Of a stretch of 64,000 nucleotides of DNA, positions 24,201-36,591 are shown piece by piece. Position 1 is the stretch's first letter; each line of letters begins with the position of its first letter. Below the pieces are notes generated by a model, which did not search any database, had not been told where the DNA came from, and worked only from the letters and a program-made list of their open reading frames with translations. Location: positions 32,569,817-32,633,816 of the forward strand of contig CM060082.1 of assembly GCA_030533445.1 (NCBI GenBank), in the 5' to 3' direction. The position numbers and the translations under genes were made by a program. Source of the stretch: Cyprinodon diabolis. Lineage: Eukaryota > Chordata > Actinopteri > Cyprinodontiformes > Cyprinodontidae.

Positions 24201-25550
24201 CCAAAAATAGAATAGAAGAATAATGATTACGTCCATTTTACTACATAAAACATTCACTGTCTAAATAATTTGATACAGAAGAAAGAAAATAGATGGATTG
24301 GGATGAAGAGTAGACAATAAAAATATCAGAATTAGATGTCGTTTTTCCCTAGCGTTTGCTGTCTGACACCGTCCTTAGTCAGCACTTTTAGCTGAGAGGG
24401 ACTGCTGAGTACTCTCATCGTGACAATGTGGGCAGAAGACCGGCATAGTACCCATGTAAATAAATGCACTAAACTTAAAAGTACAATTACATAGTAACAT
24501 AGGGATCATTTTTAATATAGAGACCAAATAGAGACCAAAAATAATTTACCTGACTAACTACAGTAAATAAGCATCATTCATCGATACCAAAAACAGCATT
24601 CTTTTCTGAAGAGAGTTTACAACTGCTTTCTGAACAAATCTTTCATACATATATAAAAGCGTGAAATAACTGTCTTACAATTAACAGAAAATACATAGTT
24701 TTTAAAGTTAAAGATTGTAAAACAAGAACTATAACAATAACAATATAACTATAACAAAAATTATCCACTCAGCAATGATCTATTGAGCAAATAGGAGCCA
24801 TATTAACTGTAATATAATAACTTTCTATTATAATGGACAAGGGGTAAGTGGTTATAACATTATTCATTAAAGCTGTCAAAAGGTTTAAGTAAAAATGCTT
24901 TTTTAACAGCTGTTCGACTCAAACCTTTAGATGGATCGTAAGCCACTGAACCAGTCTCCTAATAATTTCTTAAGGCAGTTCAGCTCATGAGAAGAGGGGC
25001 TGTTAATCATAAATCTTCTCTAAATTAAAACATGAAAGTGTGGGTATTGACAAAGGAGAAGTAAAACTACAGTGAACAGGTAAAGATGTTGGGTAAGTGA
25101 ATTAAGAAATAATAGTTCATGACTGAAGCAGCTTGCTTTTAAGACCGCTAAGATAGCTTTTTTTGTATTTTCCAGACAAGGTCATATACCGGTACATCTA
25201 CATTCACTCATGGTGAAAAGAAATACACCTGCTTTAAAGAAATATAACATTTAACATTTTAGAAAATATTAAAGGGACTGTGTTTAATTAACTAATTTTA
25301 TTATCATAAAATCCTGCTCTTACCATACAAAACAAAAGCATAGCTACAAATGCAAATCATCAATTAAGAGGTGCAATGCAATTAGTGTTTTTAAACACCA
25401 AAATTTAAAGCTGCCTTCCTTTACAGCATTGTAAGTCTATTAAAATGCTTTCAAAGATTCAGGCATACTGTTTTTTATGCAATATTAAATATGCAAACTG
25501 CTACACATCTGACTAAAATATTATGGCAAGATTACCGGTATCGACTAAAT
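21236..25550. other. Intronic stretch without recognised element
   Basis: AT-rich, with short TA runs near 22368-22383. The frames at 22585-22887, 22741-22926 and 23586-23909 show no domain. Nothing supportable was found. Confidence 0.55.
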
Positions 25551-25927
25551 CAGTAATCCCCAACCTCTGGGGTAACTTCCAATATTTCTGATGGATTTAT
25601 TTTCGAAAAGCAAACTGTGTTTTTTAATCTGAAGAATGGCTGGATTTTCTTGTTACATCCACTTGTGACTCACTCTTGACACTGTTGGTCATGTGATATC
25701 CCCTCCTGTAAACTCACACCATCTAATTGCAGCAGAACAAGCTTAGGGTTTTTCCTGATTCACTGCTATTGTGAGTAGTTAGTAGACTGTTTTCATGCAA
25801 TTTTTTATTTTTTTATTTTTTTTGTGGTGACTTATTTTTAAGGCATATTTAATGTTACCATAGCGAGCAGAACATATTTCGGCTAGTAGTACACGCTCCG
25901 TGGTGCAAAAAAGGTTGGGGTCCACTA
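25551..25927. mobile_element. Non-autonomous hAT-like element (Charlie-type ends)
   Basis: The left end CAGTAATCCCCAACCTCTGG and right end AAAAAAGGTTGGGGTCCACTA are imperfect inverted repeats of the CAGTGGTTCCCAACC type. The length is about 377 bp, without coding capacity. CTAAAT occurs just outside the left end and again a few bases beyond the right end, but a clean 8-bp duplication is not seen. Confidence 0.5.
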
Positions 25928-26096
25928 GGGCTGCTAAATCCCCACCCATGTGCTATTCTATGTGATGGCAATGTTTTAAAGAAAGAAATCAACAAAATAT
26001 TAAATTGACATTCTGAATGTTAATTCAAAGGGAATGAGTGGAAGCTTTGTGCAAGTGTGACTTGTTGTCAAGGGAAACTGCGTCATTTTTATATTT

Positions 26097-26118
26097 ATAT
26101 ATATATATATATTATTTA

Positions 26119-26163
<45 letters not shown>
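26097..26163. repeat. Interrupted (TA)n microsatellite
   Basis: Two TA runs are separated by TTATTTACTG. The open frame across it is repeat translation. Confidence 0.95.
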
Positions 26164-26166
<3 letters not shown>

Positions 26167-28434
26167 TCTATGACTATAAGTGTAACAGAAGAGCCCAACC
26201 AGGGGTCAATAAGTTTTCATAATAAAGGAATCACTAGAACGGATCAGCTAATGTTAATAAAAAACAAGTTCAATTAAGTGCATGGTTTTGCATAGTTTTG
26301 TTGCCTTTCTGGAATGTTAATACAAAAATGTATTGTCTTAAAACTCTAACATGAATAAGCCGAAGAAAACAATATTATTTCAAACAGGTTGCCTGCAATA
26401 GTACTCTTGGTTATTGCTTTGCAAACCCCTGCAGATGATATATGGACCATGTAAAGATGGCTGGAGTGAGGTCATTGACAGTTTTATTGAAATGTCATTG
26501 TGAGTTGTGCACAATTTAGCTAGGAGAAGAATGTAGGATGACTCAGCTTTATGGAGTGTGCACCTATCATATACAAACTTTGTGTAAATGTCAGTCTTTA
26601 TAACACTAAATTTATACAGAATTAGTATGAATTACTTTTCAAACCATAAAATGACAAGGATCATTATAGTAGAGAAGGTAAGGTAACCATATCCAATGCG
26701 GTATAACTCTCCTCTTCCTGCTTCTGCCTGAAAATGAGTCTTTTCCCTGCCGTAAAAGATGACTATCGTATTTTAAAAACCATAAAACACCATTTCCTTG
26801 GGCAATCGTAATCTCCCTTCTTAGATATAGGTATTTTATACTGGCTCTCTTAAATTTATTTTTTTTTTAAAACACTGTAATAGTGTCTCGACAGTGCCTG
26901 TTTCAAGTACACAGGATTTTTATATATTTTATCAAATTGTGGAGTATATTGAAGAACAAGATCTGACTGCAAAGCAGACATCAACTGGGCACTATTTTCT
27001 TGGTAGCTTTGCTTATAACAGTACACTCATAGATTGCAAATAGAACATTTAAAGAAGATTTCAGCCAAAGATTATCAGGTGATCAGATTGGACTGACTGT
27101 TCTTAGTGCAGAATTGTATAATCTATCATCTTTCACATTCAGTATATTTCACAGGAATGTGTTATGAATTATATCAATTTGATTATTCACAAAAATATTT
27201 AGCTTAAAAGTCAACTTAACACCTCATGATCTGCCAAAGAAATAAGAAAAACCCCTTCTTTTCACATTTTTATGTACGTCAGTTTATTAATAATTATGCT
27301 AAAAAGAGTGCCAGTACTCATCTTTATCCCATTTTTTATTCATGAGCAACATCACTTTACACATTTAATTTCAATAAATTTGGATTTAAAGATAAAATTG
27401 AAAACATATTTTAGTGTGTGCGGTATTTATTTATGAGCAATCACTTTATTTCTTCTAACAAAAAAGCTTAAAAATAAATATTTATTTCAGAAAGAAGGTA
27501 AGGGGACTGGTGAGTTTACCGTGCAAAACGTTTTCTGAAAACTAATCATAAGAAAAACAGATTTAAAGCATTTGGTCATTTATGAAAGTGCACAGCAAGA
27601 CTGCTATAGAGCTATAAGATCACAGGCATTTTATTTATTTATTTATTTAAATTTGATAAAGTGGTAGCTTATGTAACTTGTGCTCCCTCACAGTGGCCCT
27701 TCCACATCGAGATCACTTTTCATGCTCACACTATACAGCATCTATTGAACCACTGCTGTGTTCCACTTTGAAAAGATTTTTGCAGACATTGTAACGAGCT
27801 TCCAGTGAAACTCCAATTACAGCAGAGGGTGAGCTACTACTGATTTCTAACAGTTAAGGTGCACTGATTAAAGCCTAATAACTGTCATCAGACACGGGGT
27901 TAATCAGTATCCTTGTACAACATTTGAAGTTAGAACTAGACATACCGTATATAACTAGTTTGGTTTGCTTGTTAGAGAATAGATCCAAAGGTATGTAAAA
28001 TAAACATCAGAGGAAGAATAGGATGAAAACATAGCAGTAAATAAGAAACCGGAGGCAGCGGTGTAGCAAAAGAATTTAGAAAAAAGTAATGAGATTAGCT
28101 CTAATTACAGGTGAGGAAGTGAAAAATAGTGTTGACACCAGGCTCAGGTGTTACAGCGCTGTCCTGACATACCCACTGGGAAAAAAACAGCCTCGGCTCA
28201 TTTTAAGATCAACAGTTTATACATCAAGTCGGTCCCTGCAGTAATATGGAAATACTCTTTCCATCTGAACAGGGCAGCAAATGTGCTTTAGGATTATAAA
28301 TCTACATTATTTAAATCTGCTGTAATGAGCACATTTTTGGTATTATGTTAATAAAAAATAGAAGTTTGGAGTTTCTTATTTCTTTTTAATCACTAATCAC
28401 TCACGCACTGAAACGTGAAATTGTTGATATGGTA
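26164..28434. other. Intronic stretch without recognised element
   Basis: AT-rich. A short TTTA run is at 27630-27650. No element or gene could be supported. Confidence 0.6.
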
Positions 28435-29157
28435 GGGTGACCAGATGTCCTTTTTCCCGGACATGTCCTACTGTTTATACCTAAAAAAAAATGTCCAGGG
28501 GGGAATTTCAAAATCGTCTGGGATTTTGGTCAACTACAGTGCAGCAGAACCGAATTGTGAGCTCTGGTGCTGGTTGGGGAACTCCAGCGGAAGAGAGGAG
28601 GCAGCCAGCAGGGGATGGAGCAACCGAACACGACCCGGTGACGGTAGCCGCGGCCCCATTCTTCCCCCGGAAGCATATCATCACCGGAGATCTCTCAGGG
28701 ATCTTCTGGTAGACAAAAATAATCCATGCCTGTCGAGTCTTCGGATCCTTGGGAAGACTGTGAACATTTTCCCCTGTCTTCATGCAGCCTGGAACACTGC
28801 ATTTAGGCCCATGGTTCTGGCCATTTTCAATAGAGAAACTGCCTGCTTTGTAATTCTTGTAGGCTAAACAGCTAAACTCGTGTCTTACATCTACCTCTAT
28901 TCATGTTTTTGGGCCAGTGAACCAGTGGGCTGGTCTGTAGGTCAATTGTGACAAAAGTAAAGGCCAGAACCAAATAAGCCAACATCTCCGAATTTACGTC
29001 AATTCAGTGCTTCGTTTGAATTTGCCCGTTTTATGGTGGAAGTTTAGAATTGTGAGATTTGCAGAGAAAGGAGGTGTCGATGGGGTTTGAACTTCTCTGT
29101 CGTTATTAATCTTTGACAATGTAAACTTGGTTTTTGTATTCTATGACCCCTTTAAGG
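28435..29157. mobile_element. hAT-like terminal repeat plus unassigned repeat sequence
   Basis: TAGGGTGACCAGATGTCC at 28434-28451, with TTTTTCCCGGACATGTCC following, matches the terminus of the element at 46652-47572. The sequence continues with a GC-rich part (28540-28720) that holds overlapping open frames on both strands, then ends in TCTATGACCCCTTTAAG, a motif often seen at repeat ends. No matching right terminus was found, so this is a truncated or composite element. The frames at 28445-28867, 28491-28712 and 28508-28783 have no recognised domain. Confidence 0.45.
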
Positions 29158-30864
29158 ATAACAACTGTTTTTTACTATTATTATATTAATCAAGTGGTTT
29201 GAATGTTTTTTGCCTAATTGCTAAACCATTGTTCCCACCTACTGTAGGTCTGATAAGCATGACATACATTATATGGCATACATTCTGTTAAATTCAACTG
29301 GAAAAAAACAACAAGTGTCTGAAAAACATTAAAACTGAAATCTGCGTTTACCTTTTGTTTCCATACATTTTCCTTTAGGAATGCCGTTCTTTTGTAGGTA
29401 TGGATCAATTTATGACTGTAGTGTAATAATATGTAAAGTCTTCGTGCAGAAAAGGATCTAATATGGCTAAAGCTGTTAAGACGTAAAGATTATGACGGGT
29501 TTCTCTTCTCTTGATTCAATTAACATGATTCATGTAATTATATAATATCACTGTTCTTTGCAAATAGACAAATGTTGATAATTTTCTTACTTTGCCATAC
29601 ATACATGTTCAAATGATAGCTTGAAAATTATTTCTAACCTATTTTCTTGTTCAAACCATTGGAGAATGAGATATTTTTTCTCTTTTGCAACCTCCCTGAA
29701 AATGACTGCTTTACCTAAATAATGTAAATTAGCAAATGTTAATCATAACAAAGCATTCAGAAATATATTTTTATTCAATCAGAATAACTATAACTCATGG
29801 AAAGTAGATATCAAACTGAAAGTTGAAAATGTTTTGAAATAATTTATCATGATCTAATTTATACAACACCTTGTTATTTCGGAGAGTTGGGTACAGACAG
29901 GTTTAGAGCCATTTTATATATTGTTTGAGGAAAACAAAAAAATACAAGATCAGTAGAACATTGAATAACCAGTGAGGCTGACAGAGCAGAAGAGTAAAGA
30001 ATAGGAAGGTGAAATATCACTGCCTGAAAATTTGCTAACAAGAGAGAAATTGCTTGTTCTAATTATATCTGTCTTTATGAAACAACCACCTAGCAGACAT
30101 TACATCAATACCACTGACCAGGTCACGTCAAACCAATGTCTTTCCATAGTTATTGCCTCTGATTTGATTTGGCTAAAGATAACTCCTGTTCTTTAATATT
30201 TCTCTTTGCATTTTAGCTAGTCTCTTCCTATTAAATGGTTAAATTACTTAATGTCAGCAGTAGATTAAGCTGAAATTTAAAGAGAGAAGTGACTAGTGTT
30301 TGACAATATGTAAAAAATAGACCCATATTTTCTGACACTAAAAATCTTCCTAAAGACTTTCCATAGGTTTTATTATCATGGGAAAAAATAAACACATCCT
30401 GTGCAGACAATATGAATAAATCCAACAATTGAAATATATATTATTAATAAGCAGACACTTGAATTAGAATATCATGCAAAATATTGTACTAAGGTAATCC
30501 ATCGGAACTGACATAATGCCCATGTTAATACTGCAATGACGGTTGTGAGGGGATAGATTGTGTATAACTAAAATATACTTTTAAATTATTTCTCGATTTA
30601 AAACAATGTTTCTAGTTCTGTTTCTGGTTTATATGCTTTTCCCAAAATGTTAAAAAACATTTTTAGCATTTTTTTTTTTTTTTTGTAAATATTTTCCTTT
30701 GGCTCTCCATTTATATTTTCTCCTTACATAATTCTTACAACTAACCATAGCAGGAGTTTCTTATCTCAAAAGGCAAATAGCAAAATACACCCTGGAGAGG
30801 TCATTTTTAAAAAGGAATAACACATATGAGCAATGGCAAATATTACCCTATGGAAACAATTACA
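29158..30864. other. Intronic stretch without recognised element
   Basis: AT-rich, with nothing identifiable. Confidence 0.6.
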
Positions 30865-31062
30865 CCTAGTGGCAGTTCGGACTAACCAATGACCCTAACC
30901 TGCAGGATAATGAACAGTGGCAAGAAACCAGAATACCAGGATGAATTTGCTTACTGCTTAGTGATAAAATGCAAACTTCAAAAAAAGGTCCAAGTCGGGA
31001 GTTTAACCCAGTTCCTTTTTGCTGCAAAGGAACAATACAAACACCTGTAGCAGATAGGGCCC
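30865..31062 (-). mobile_element. Old, diverged copy of the SINE at 61360-61744
   Basis: TTACACCTAGTGGCAGTTCG, AAACCAGAATACCAGGATGA, AAATGCAAACTTCA and GTTTAACCCAGTTCCTTTTTGC follow the same order as the reverse complement of the full SINE head and middle (CACACCTAA..., ...GGAGTACCCGGAGAG..., ATGCAAACTCCA, ...TCTAACCC...CTTCTTGCTGCAAGG). It is heavily decayed. Confidence 0.6.
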
Positions 31063-34000
31063 TTTAACCCTTAACATGGAAAGATTTCATTTTGATTAGA
31101 TAAGTTCTGTTAAAAATGTAAAAATGTTAATTCTCGTTTATATATCAAATTAAAATGACCAAGAATTACTTATTTGTCTCTCGGCTTTGGACTGGAATGC
31201 TTAAAGCCACATCACAGGATTTAATTGCGTCATCTTATCAGATTGATTGCGCTATAGAGCACCTTAAGCTCAAAATGCAAGCTTCTGCTTCAAATGTATT
31301 GACAGTTTTGGATTGATCAGAAAATAAACTTGTACAGGATTTCTAGAAGTTTCAAACTTTAAAACTCCATATTGGAATTTCCCTGTTTTTGAAAGATTTT
31401 CTGAATAAATGCAACAGTGTGTATTAAAAATTAATTTCAAACCATATGATTTTAAAGTCAGATAGAAGTAATATACTGAAAATAAATATAGCAACATGTC
31501 TATTAGACCATGTCATTCTTGTTTTATTCAAAATTCTAAACAGTTAATAGTAAAATTTACCATCTATGGTAAATAATAGGCATGTTTAACAGAAGTTAAT
31601 AATCCTATAACTTCAGGTATGTCAGCAATCATTACTCACAAAAGTTAACAACAAAAAACAAGCAGTTAAGAGGAAACAGAGGAAGGAAAAATAAGGAAAA
31701 ACTATCAAATCTCCCACTGAAACAATACTGAACTTCCCTAAAATGTCAAACCTCTCAGCGCTTTTATGTGGAATCAATTAAATTTCATTTGCATGCAGGA
31801 ATATTTACAGATCAGTTTTGGGCACTGTTCAAAGTTGAGAAAAAAAAAAAAACAGCCTTCTGTAAAACATGGCACTGCTATATGGCTAGTAAGATTTCTC
31901 TACCTTTACAAACCAACATGAAATGCTGGATAAAATATGCAGTAGAGAAGCCTGAAATGTTTTTGCTTGGCCCAGAGCTACACAAGAGCTTTTGGGTTCT
32001 GCTCCACAGACCCTCTCTAATGTGATAGCTACAGATTCTTACTGTATGTCGCACAGCCTCAGAGAAAATGAAAGAAAAAAAAAAATATATATATATACAT
32101 ATATATATATATTATTTATTTATTTTTTTTGCTATACTCCTACTTATCAGTGAAAACAGATTTCCATCTCTGGCTCCATCTATATCTTGTCTATCATTAT
32201 TCCTGCATGGCTATGTCACCTACGAGTACTAGCTCAAATGTTATGCCCTGAGTAACAACAGACTGTGTTCTAAATGTTTAATGTTAGGTTGATAGAGAGT
32301 ATTGCACTGTGGAAGAGCAAGAGCAGAATAGCATAAGGTGAATGTTTTACCTTTCAGGAGCAAATTACAGATGCAAAAAGACAATGATGGAGAGCTACAA
32401 AAGGTGAGAGTATAAATCTACCTTGACAGGAAGGTTTTGTTAGCCTATACACCATACTGCAGCAAAGGTGAAGGTGCAAAAGTAGAAAAAACCATGTCAC
32501 CTGAAGGGAAAAGTGCAGAGAAACGAAGGGGGTAAAATGACAGAAAAGCACTGTGGTAGGCAGATAGTGCATAGAGGGGGGGAACGGAGAATCGGAAACC
32601 AAGAAGGGCAACAAAGGAAGCAACAAAATTATAGAAAACTAAGAGAGATGAAAGGGAATGGAAATTATGTCTATGGGAAAAGAGAACTAAAATAATCCAA
32701 AGCAGCTGGGAATACTAAAAAATGCAAGATATCTTAATGTCAGTAAAGAAAAGGTTTATCAAATCATACCAAAACAATAGAGCTAAATCAGGCAAATAAT
32801 ACAGCAGAAGGAAGGAATATGAGGGGAAAGAAATGCAACAAAAGTGACAGATTAAAGTAAAGTTTTTGTCTGCCTTCGGAGCAGTAGCCCCATAGAGACA
32901 GAAGGAAAACAGCAATAGGAAGAACAGCTGAGTGGGAGGTAGAAATGACTGATAAGGTACAGGGGCAAAAGAAGGTACTGCAGGGATGAGAATACAAATA
33001 TTTGTGGTTGGAAGCTGAGGGAGGAATAGGAGACAGAATAAAAGAAATGTAAAATGAAATTAGTAGAAGTAAAGGAACATCAGGAGCAAGCAAAGATGAA
33101 GAAAAGCATTAAAATAATCAAGATTAAAAAGGAAAATAATCATAGAGGAGATAGAAAAAAAAATACCAGAGAAGTTTCTGAAAGGGAGACAGACAGCGAG
33201 TAGATTTTTAGAATATTTCTAATGACAGTTATATTTAGGCCAGACTGGGAGGAGCTGATATCATGGGCTTATCCTACTGACAATATGACATTTTCACTCT
33301 AAATTGGTAGGAAAGAAAAGAAAAATATCGCAAATGAGTTTCAACCTATTCTATCTCTAAATTATTCAGGTCCTCAGTTAAAAGAATTCCTGCATGACGA
33401 CATGGCATGGCAAGACAAGCTGATCATTCATAGAAAAAAAGAGAACCTAAAACCCACCTTTAGAGAAGCCCCATCTCACTGCAGATATTTTCTTGAAAAA
33501 TATGCCTATGTCATAATGGGTATGCACAGGTATTGCTAAGTAACTGTGTCAAGCAACAAAAACCCAATATGAAGGCTAAGGACAGAAACTTTGTGGATAT
33601 ATAAGTGCATAAAAGGCAAGTAACATTCTGGTAAAATTTAGTTATGTATCACTATTTATGAAAGAATTTTTTTTCACTTTTTTATAATTCTATATAGCCA
33701 CAGACTGTACAATTGACACCTTTGATCCTGAAAACCCGGGGCTTCATGCAAATCAAATAAAAAAAAAAAAAGTGGGGGAGCCTTAGAAGTCAAAGTGTGT
33801 GCTCAGGAGAAACTTGTGGCATACAAGTTATTGCACATCATCTTTATTCCTGTGCAACTGGGCACAGCTGTTTGTACCACTTAGATTGCAAACCCCCACC
33901 TACTGTACAAACCCAAATGCAAGGTTAATACCCAACTCCGTTTATGTGTTGTAATATCCATGGTTACAATGTCCAGTAAGGCAAAAAAAAAAAAAAACAA

Positions 34001-34179
34001 GTATACCCAGCGATTGTTACATATAGGTGTTAGTTATAAAGGTAGATGCAAAAGTAGAATCTTACATGGTAGGTGTTTCTAAGATATGTTTGACATAAGA
34101 AAAAAAAAAGATTGACTAAATGTACCAAATCTCATTAACATAATGGGAGCTGAATTTTGATCCTTAACTGAAATAGAGT
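31063..34179. other. Intronic stretch; short TA tract and purine-rich run
   Basis: AT-rich. (TA) runs lie at 32083-32112. A purine-rich (A/G) region spans about 32480-33210 on the plus strand, which explains the pyrimidine-coded minus-strand frames at 32354-32626, 32715-32915 and 32788-33093. These are compositional and not genes. Confidence 0.55.
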
Positions 34180-34184
34180 TACAT

Positions 34185-34620
34185 ACAGTGGCTGACAGGT
34201 GCAAACGCTAAGCAACAATGAAACAAGCTGCAAAAATCCTGTGTGATTAAAACTTCTAAACACACAAGCACAAACATAACAAATGTAAAAAAAAAAGGGC
34301 AGCAAACGAAAAGATAAATGGGCCGTAAACAGGTGAAGTAACTGATTAAACAAGCTGCCAAAAATAAAAATAAAAACAACAACAAAAAAAACCCACAAAC
34401 AAATGCAACTGAAAAACCCTGCACAAAAAATGCTGCAATCACTTAAAAATAGATGAAAAACTTGAAATCAACAAATGCAAAAAAAAAAACAAGCACAAAC
34501 AACTTGGTACAGGCAAAACCATAATGCTGCAATCACAGAAAGAAAATAATTCAAGTAGAAAAAGCGGCTGCAAACTTGCCAAAAAAAAAAAATAATAATA
34601 TGGAACTGCTCCAGACCGCT
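34185..34620 (-). repeat. A/CAAACA-rich interspersed repeat
   Basis: The reverse of 34185-34290 (TGTGTGTTTAGAAGTTTTAATCACAC, then TTTTTGCAGCTTGTTTCATT) matches 36592-36660, and less closely 34886-34965, on the plus strand. It continues through A-rich sequence to CTCCAGACCGCTAGAGGGAGC at 34608. The family is unknown. Confidence 0.55.
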
Positions 34621-34969
34621 AGAGGGAGCTAAACAGATAAACCATATCGTATCAGACCCTTAGTACAAACAGGACGTTAAGCTTTAACAGATTTTTCGTC
34701 TTTCATTTTATTGTCAAACACATAGTCTTACAGTGTTACAGCATAGTTATATGTAGTAACATAAGTAACAGTCTTTTCGTATATGTGGTTTGTTCAACTC
34801 CTTCTAATGTTCTTGAACACTTCCGTTTTTTAAGAGCAAGTTTGCTGCTGTTTTTTGTTTTATTTCCATCATTTGTTTTTTGTGTTTGTGTGTTTTGGAG
34901 TTTGCATCATACATATGACTGCAGATCAGTTCACCATTTGCTGCACTTTTTGACCTGTTTGCTACAACA

Positions 34970-35146
34970 ATGGACCCAGCAGACTTGGACTCAGTTTTGG
35001 GCACCCAGGAGAGGCAGATGAACAAACATGAAGAGCAACTGGCGTTGTTGCAATTGGAGCTGAAACAGCTAAATGCACAAAGGGGCAAGTTCATGATCCA
35101 TTTTTCTGAAGAGGTTAACTTTGTTGTAAATAACTTCCAGATATAA
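34970..35146 (+). pseudogene. Truncated gag start of a Ty3/Gypsy-like retrotransposon
   Basis: A 58-codon frame starts MDPADLDSVLGTQERQMN and continues with QLALLQLELKQLNAQRG, then stops at TAA 35144. An N-terminal MDPAD followed by a short leucine/glutamine coiled coil is how gag proteins of fish Gypsy elements usually begin. The rest of gag, and protease, reverse transcriptase, RNase H and integrase, are absent. The following DNA is the 30-bp repeat array and then the 3' LTR. A 5' LTR is not seen directly upstream. It is non-functional. Confidence 0.65.
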
Positions 35147-35220
35147 CAGAGCTCCCCTGGTCAGCCTGCTGCTAACCAACTCCTCCAAGCCTCTCCCCAC
35201 CAACCAACCAGATTAGCTTT

Positions 35221-35655
35221 CCCTCTCCAGGTTTAGTCCCATCTAGTGTCCCCTCTCTAGTCTCAGGTCCCTCTAGTGTTCCCTCTCTAGGCTTACACCC
35301 CTCTACTGTTCCCTCTCTAGTTTTAGAGTCCTCTGGTGTTCCCTCTCCAGTCTCAGAGCCCTCTAGTGTACCCTCTCCAGTCTCAGAGCCTTCTGTTGTC
35401 CCCTCTCCAGCCTCAGACCCTTCTGTTGTCTCCTCTCCAGCCTCAGACCCTTTGCCCCTCTCTAGTGTCAGACCTCTCTAGTGTCCTGTCTGTAGCCTTC
35501 GACCATTCTAGCTTCCTCTCTTCATGGCTGGACCCCTCTACCTTCCTCCCTTAAGGGTCAGGCCCCTCTTGTACACTCTTTCCAGGCTTAGACATCCTTA
35601 GTTTTTCCTCTTCAGGATCAGATCTTCTTAGTTTTCCCTTTCCAGAGACTCCTGA
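35221..35655 (+). repeat. 30-bp minisatellite, about 14 units
   Basis: Units such as CCCTCTCCAGTCTCAGAGCC followed by CTCTAGTGT(A/T/C) repeat every 30 bp with drift towards the right end (CCTCTTCAGGATCAGATCTT). One unit near 35455-35480 is shortened. In one frame a unit encodes a 10-residue repeat of the form PSPVSEPSSV. It sits between the gag relic and the 3' LTR. Confidence 0.85.
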
Positions 35656-35691
35656 GCCCACTGATGAACTGCATTGTGGGTCCCAAGCTTT

Positions 35692-35995
35692 GCGCCTCAG
35701 TCAGTGGCTTCCAAGGTTCGTGTGCCGCAGTCAGTGGCCCCCAAGGTTCGTGCGCCACAGTCTGGGCCCCCAAAGTTCGTCTACCGCAGTCGGCGGCCCC
35801 AAAGGATCCTGCAGCAGAGACGCTGTCCTGCAAGGGTCCTGCAGCTGGGAGGCCGTCCCCCAATGGTCCTGCAGCAGAGACGCCATCCTCACGGCTGTCC
35901 TTCAGAGGTCTTCTTTCGTTGCCTTCCTCACTGCCATCCTCAAGAGGTCCTGCTTCGTTGCATTCCTCCAGAGGTCCTCCTTTGTCGCCATCCTC
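35692..35995 (+). repeat. Second 30-bp-period array inside the Gypsy remnant
   Basis: Units of the type CAGTCAGTGGCCCCCAAGG followed by TTCGTGCGCCA, then GGTCCTGCAGCAGAGACGC, repeat at about 30 bp to 35880. Looser GAGGTCCTCCTTTGTCGCC units continue to about 35995. It is GC-rich. Open frames exist in all three plus frames (to 36214), because a 30-bp period keeps each frame free of stops. This is not evidence for a gene. Confidence 0.75.
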
Positions 35996-36166
35996 ATGGC
36001 CTCAAGACTCTGCTTGGCCTCCAGAGACATTGCTTGCCCTAGCCCACCTTTGGTGGGTTATTTTGTGTTTGGACTCTGTTTTTTGTTTCTTGCCCTCCTT
36101 CTTGGTTCCCCCTCCCCGTTTTTGTTTTTGGACTTTTTAGGGCGTCTGGAATCCACTGTTAAGTGT

Positions 36167-36590
36167 TGTCATGGTTTTGGTTCTGTTCAAGTTTTATCTC
36201 TGAGTTTTCATTGATCTTATTTCCATTTTTGTTTTGTAGTTATCTTTGATTGTATTTGAGTTTTTACATATTTCTTCTTTGCCCTCTTGTGTCAGTCTCC
36301 TTTTCCCTAGCTCCCTTTCTGCCTCTGTTCACACCTGCTCCCAATCTGTTAATTAGCTTTGTCTTTGTTTTTCTCTGACATATATTCTCCTCCTGTTCAG
36401 TCACTCTTTGCTGGTTTGTCATCATTTCTTTGCATCTTTTGTGTAAGTAGTCCTGGTTCGCAGTTTTTGTTGATTTATGTTTTGGATTTTTGCTTCTGTT
36501 GAACTTTTTGGATAATAATCTTCAAGTAAACTCCTTCAGTTTCAGTCTGCATTTGGGTCCTCCCGTCAAACTTCCAACCCACTTGATACT
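36167..36590 (+). mobile_element. 3' LTR of the decayed Gypsy element
   Basis: It begins TGTCATGGTTTTGGTTCTG directly after GGGCGTCTGGAATCCACTG, which looks like the segment before the LTR in fish Gypsy elements, although the usual G-rich polypurine tract is decayed. Shared order with 11074-11468 (read on the minus strand): CCCTCTT, CACACCTGCTCC, TTAATTAGC, a TATA-like ACATATATT, CAGTCACTCTTTGCTGGTT and GCATTTGGGTCCTC near the end. The 3' boundary is uncertain by a few bases. Confidence 0.7.
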
Positions 36591-36591
36591 C

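Noticed and set aside
28445..28867. 140-codon frame with opposite-strand and out-of-frame overlaps
   Set aside because: Begins inside a hAT-like terminal repeat. The overlap on both strands is an effect of GC-rich composition.
35664..36214. Three long overlapping plus-strand open frames (up to 174 codons)
   Set aside because: They coexist in all three frames because the DNA is a 30-bp periodic, GC-rich array inside a retrotransposon remnant. No domain or conserved start.
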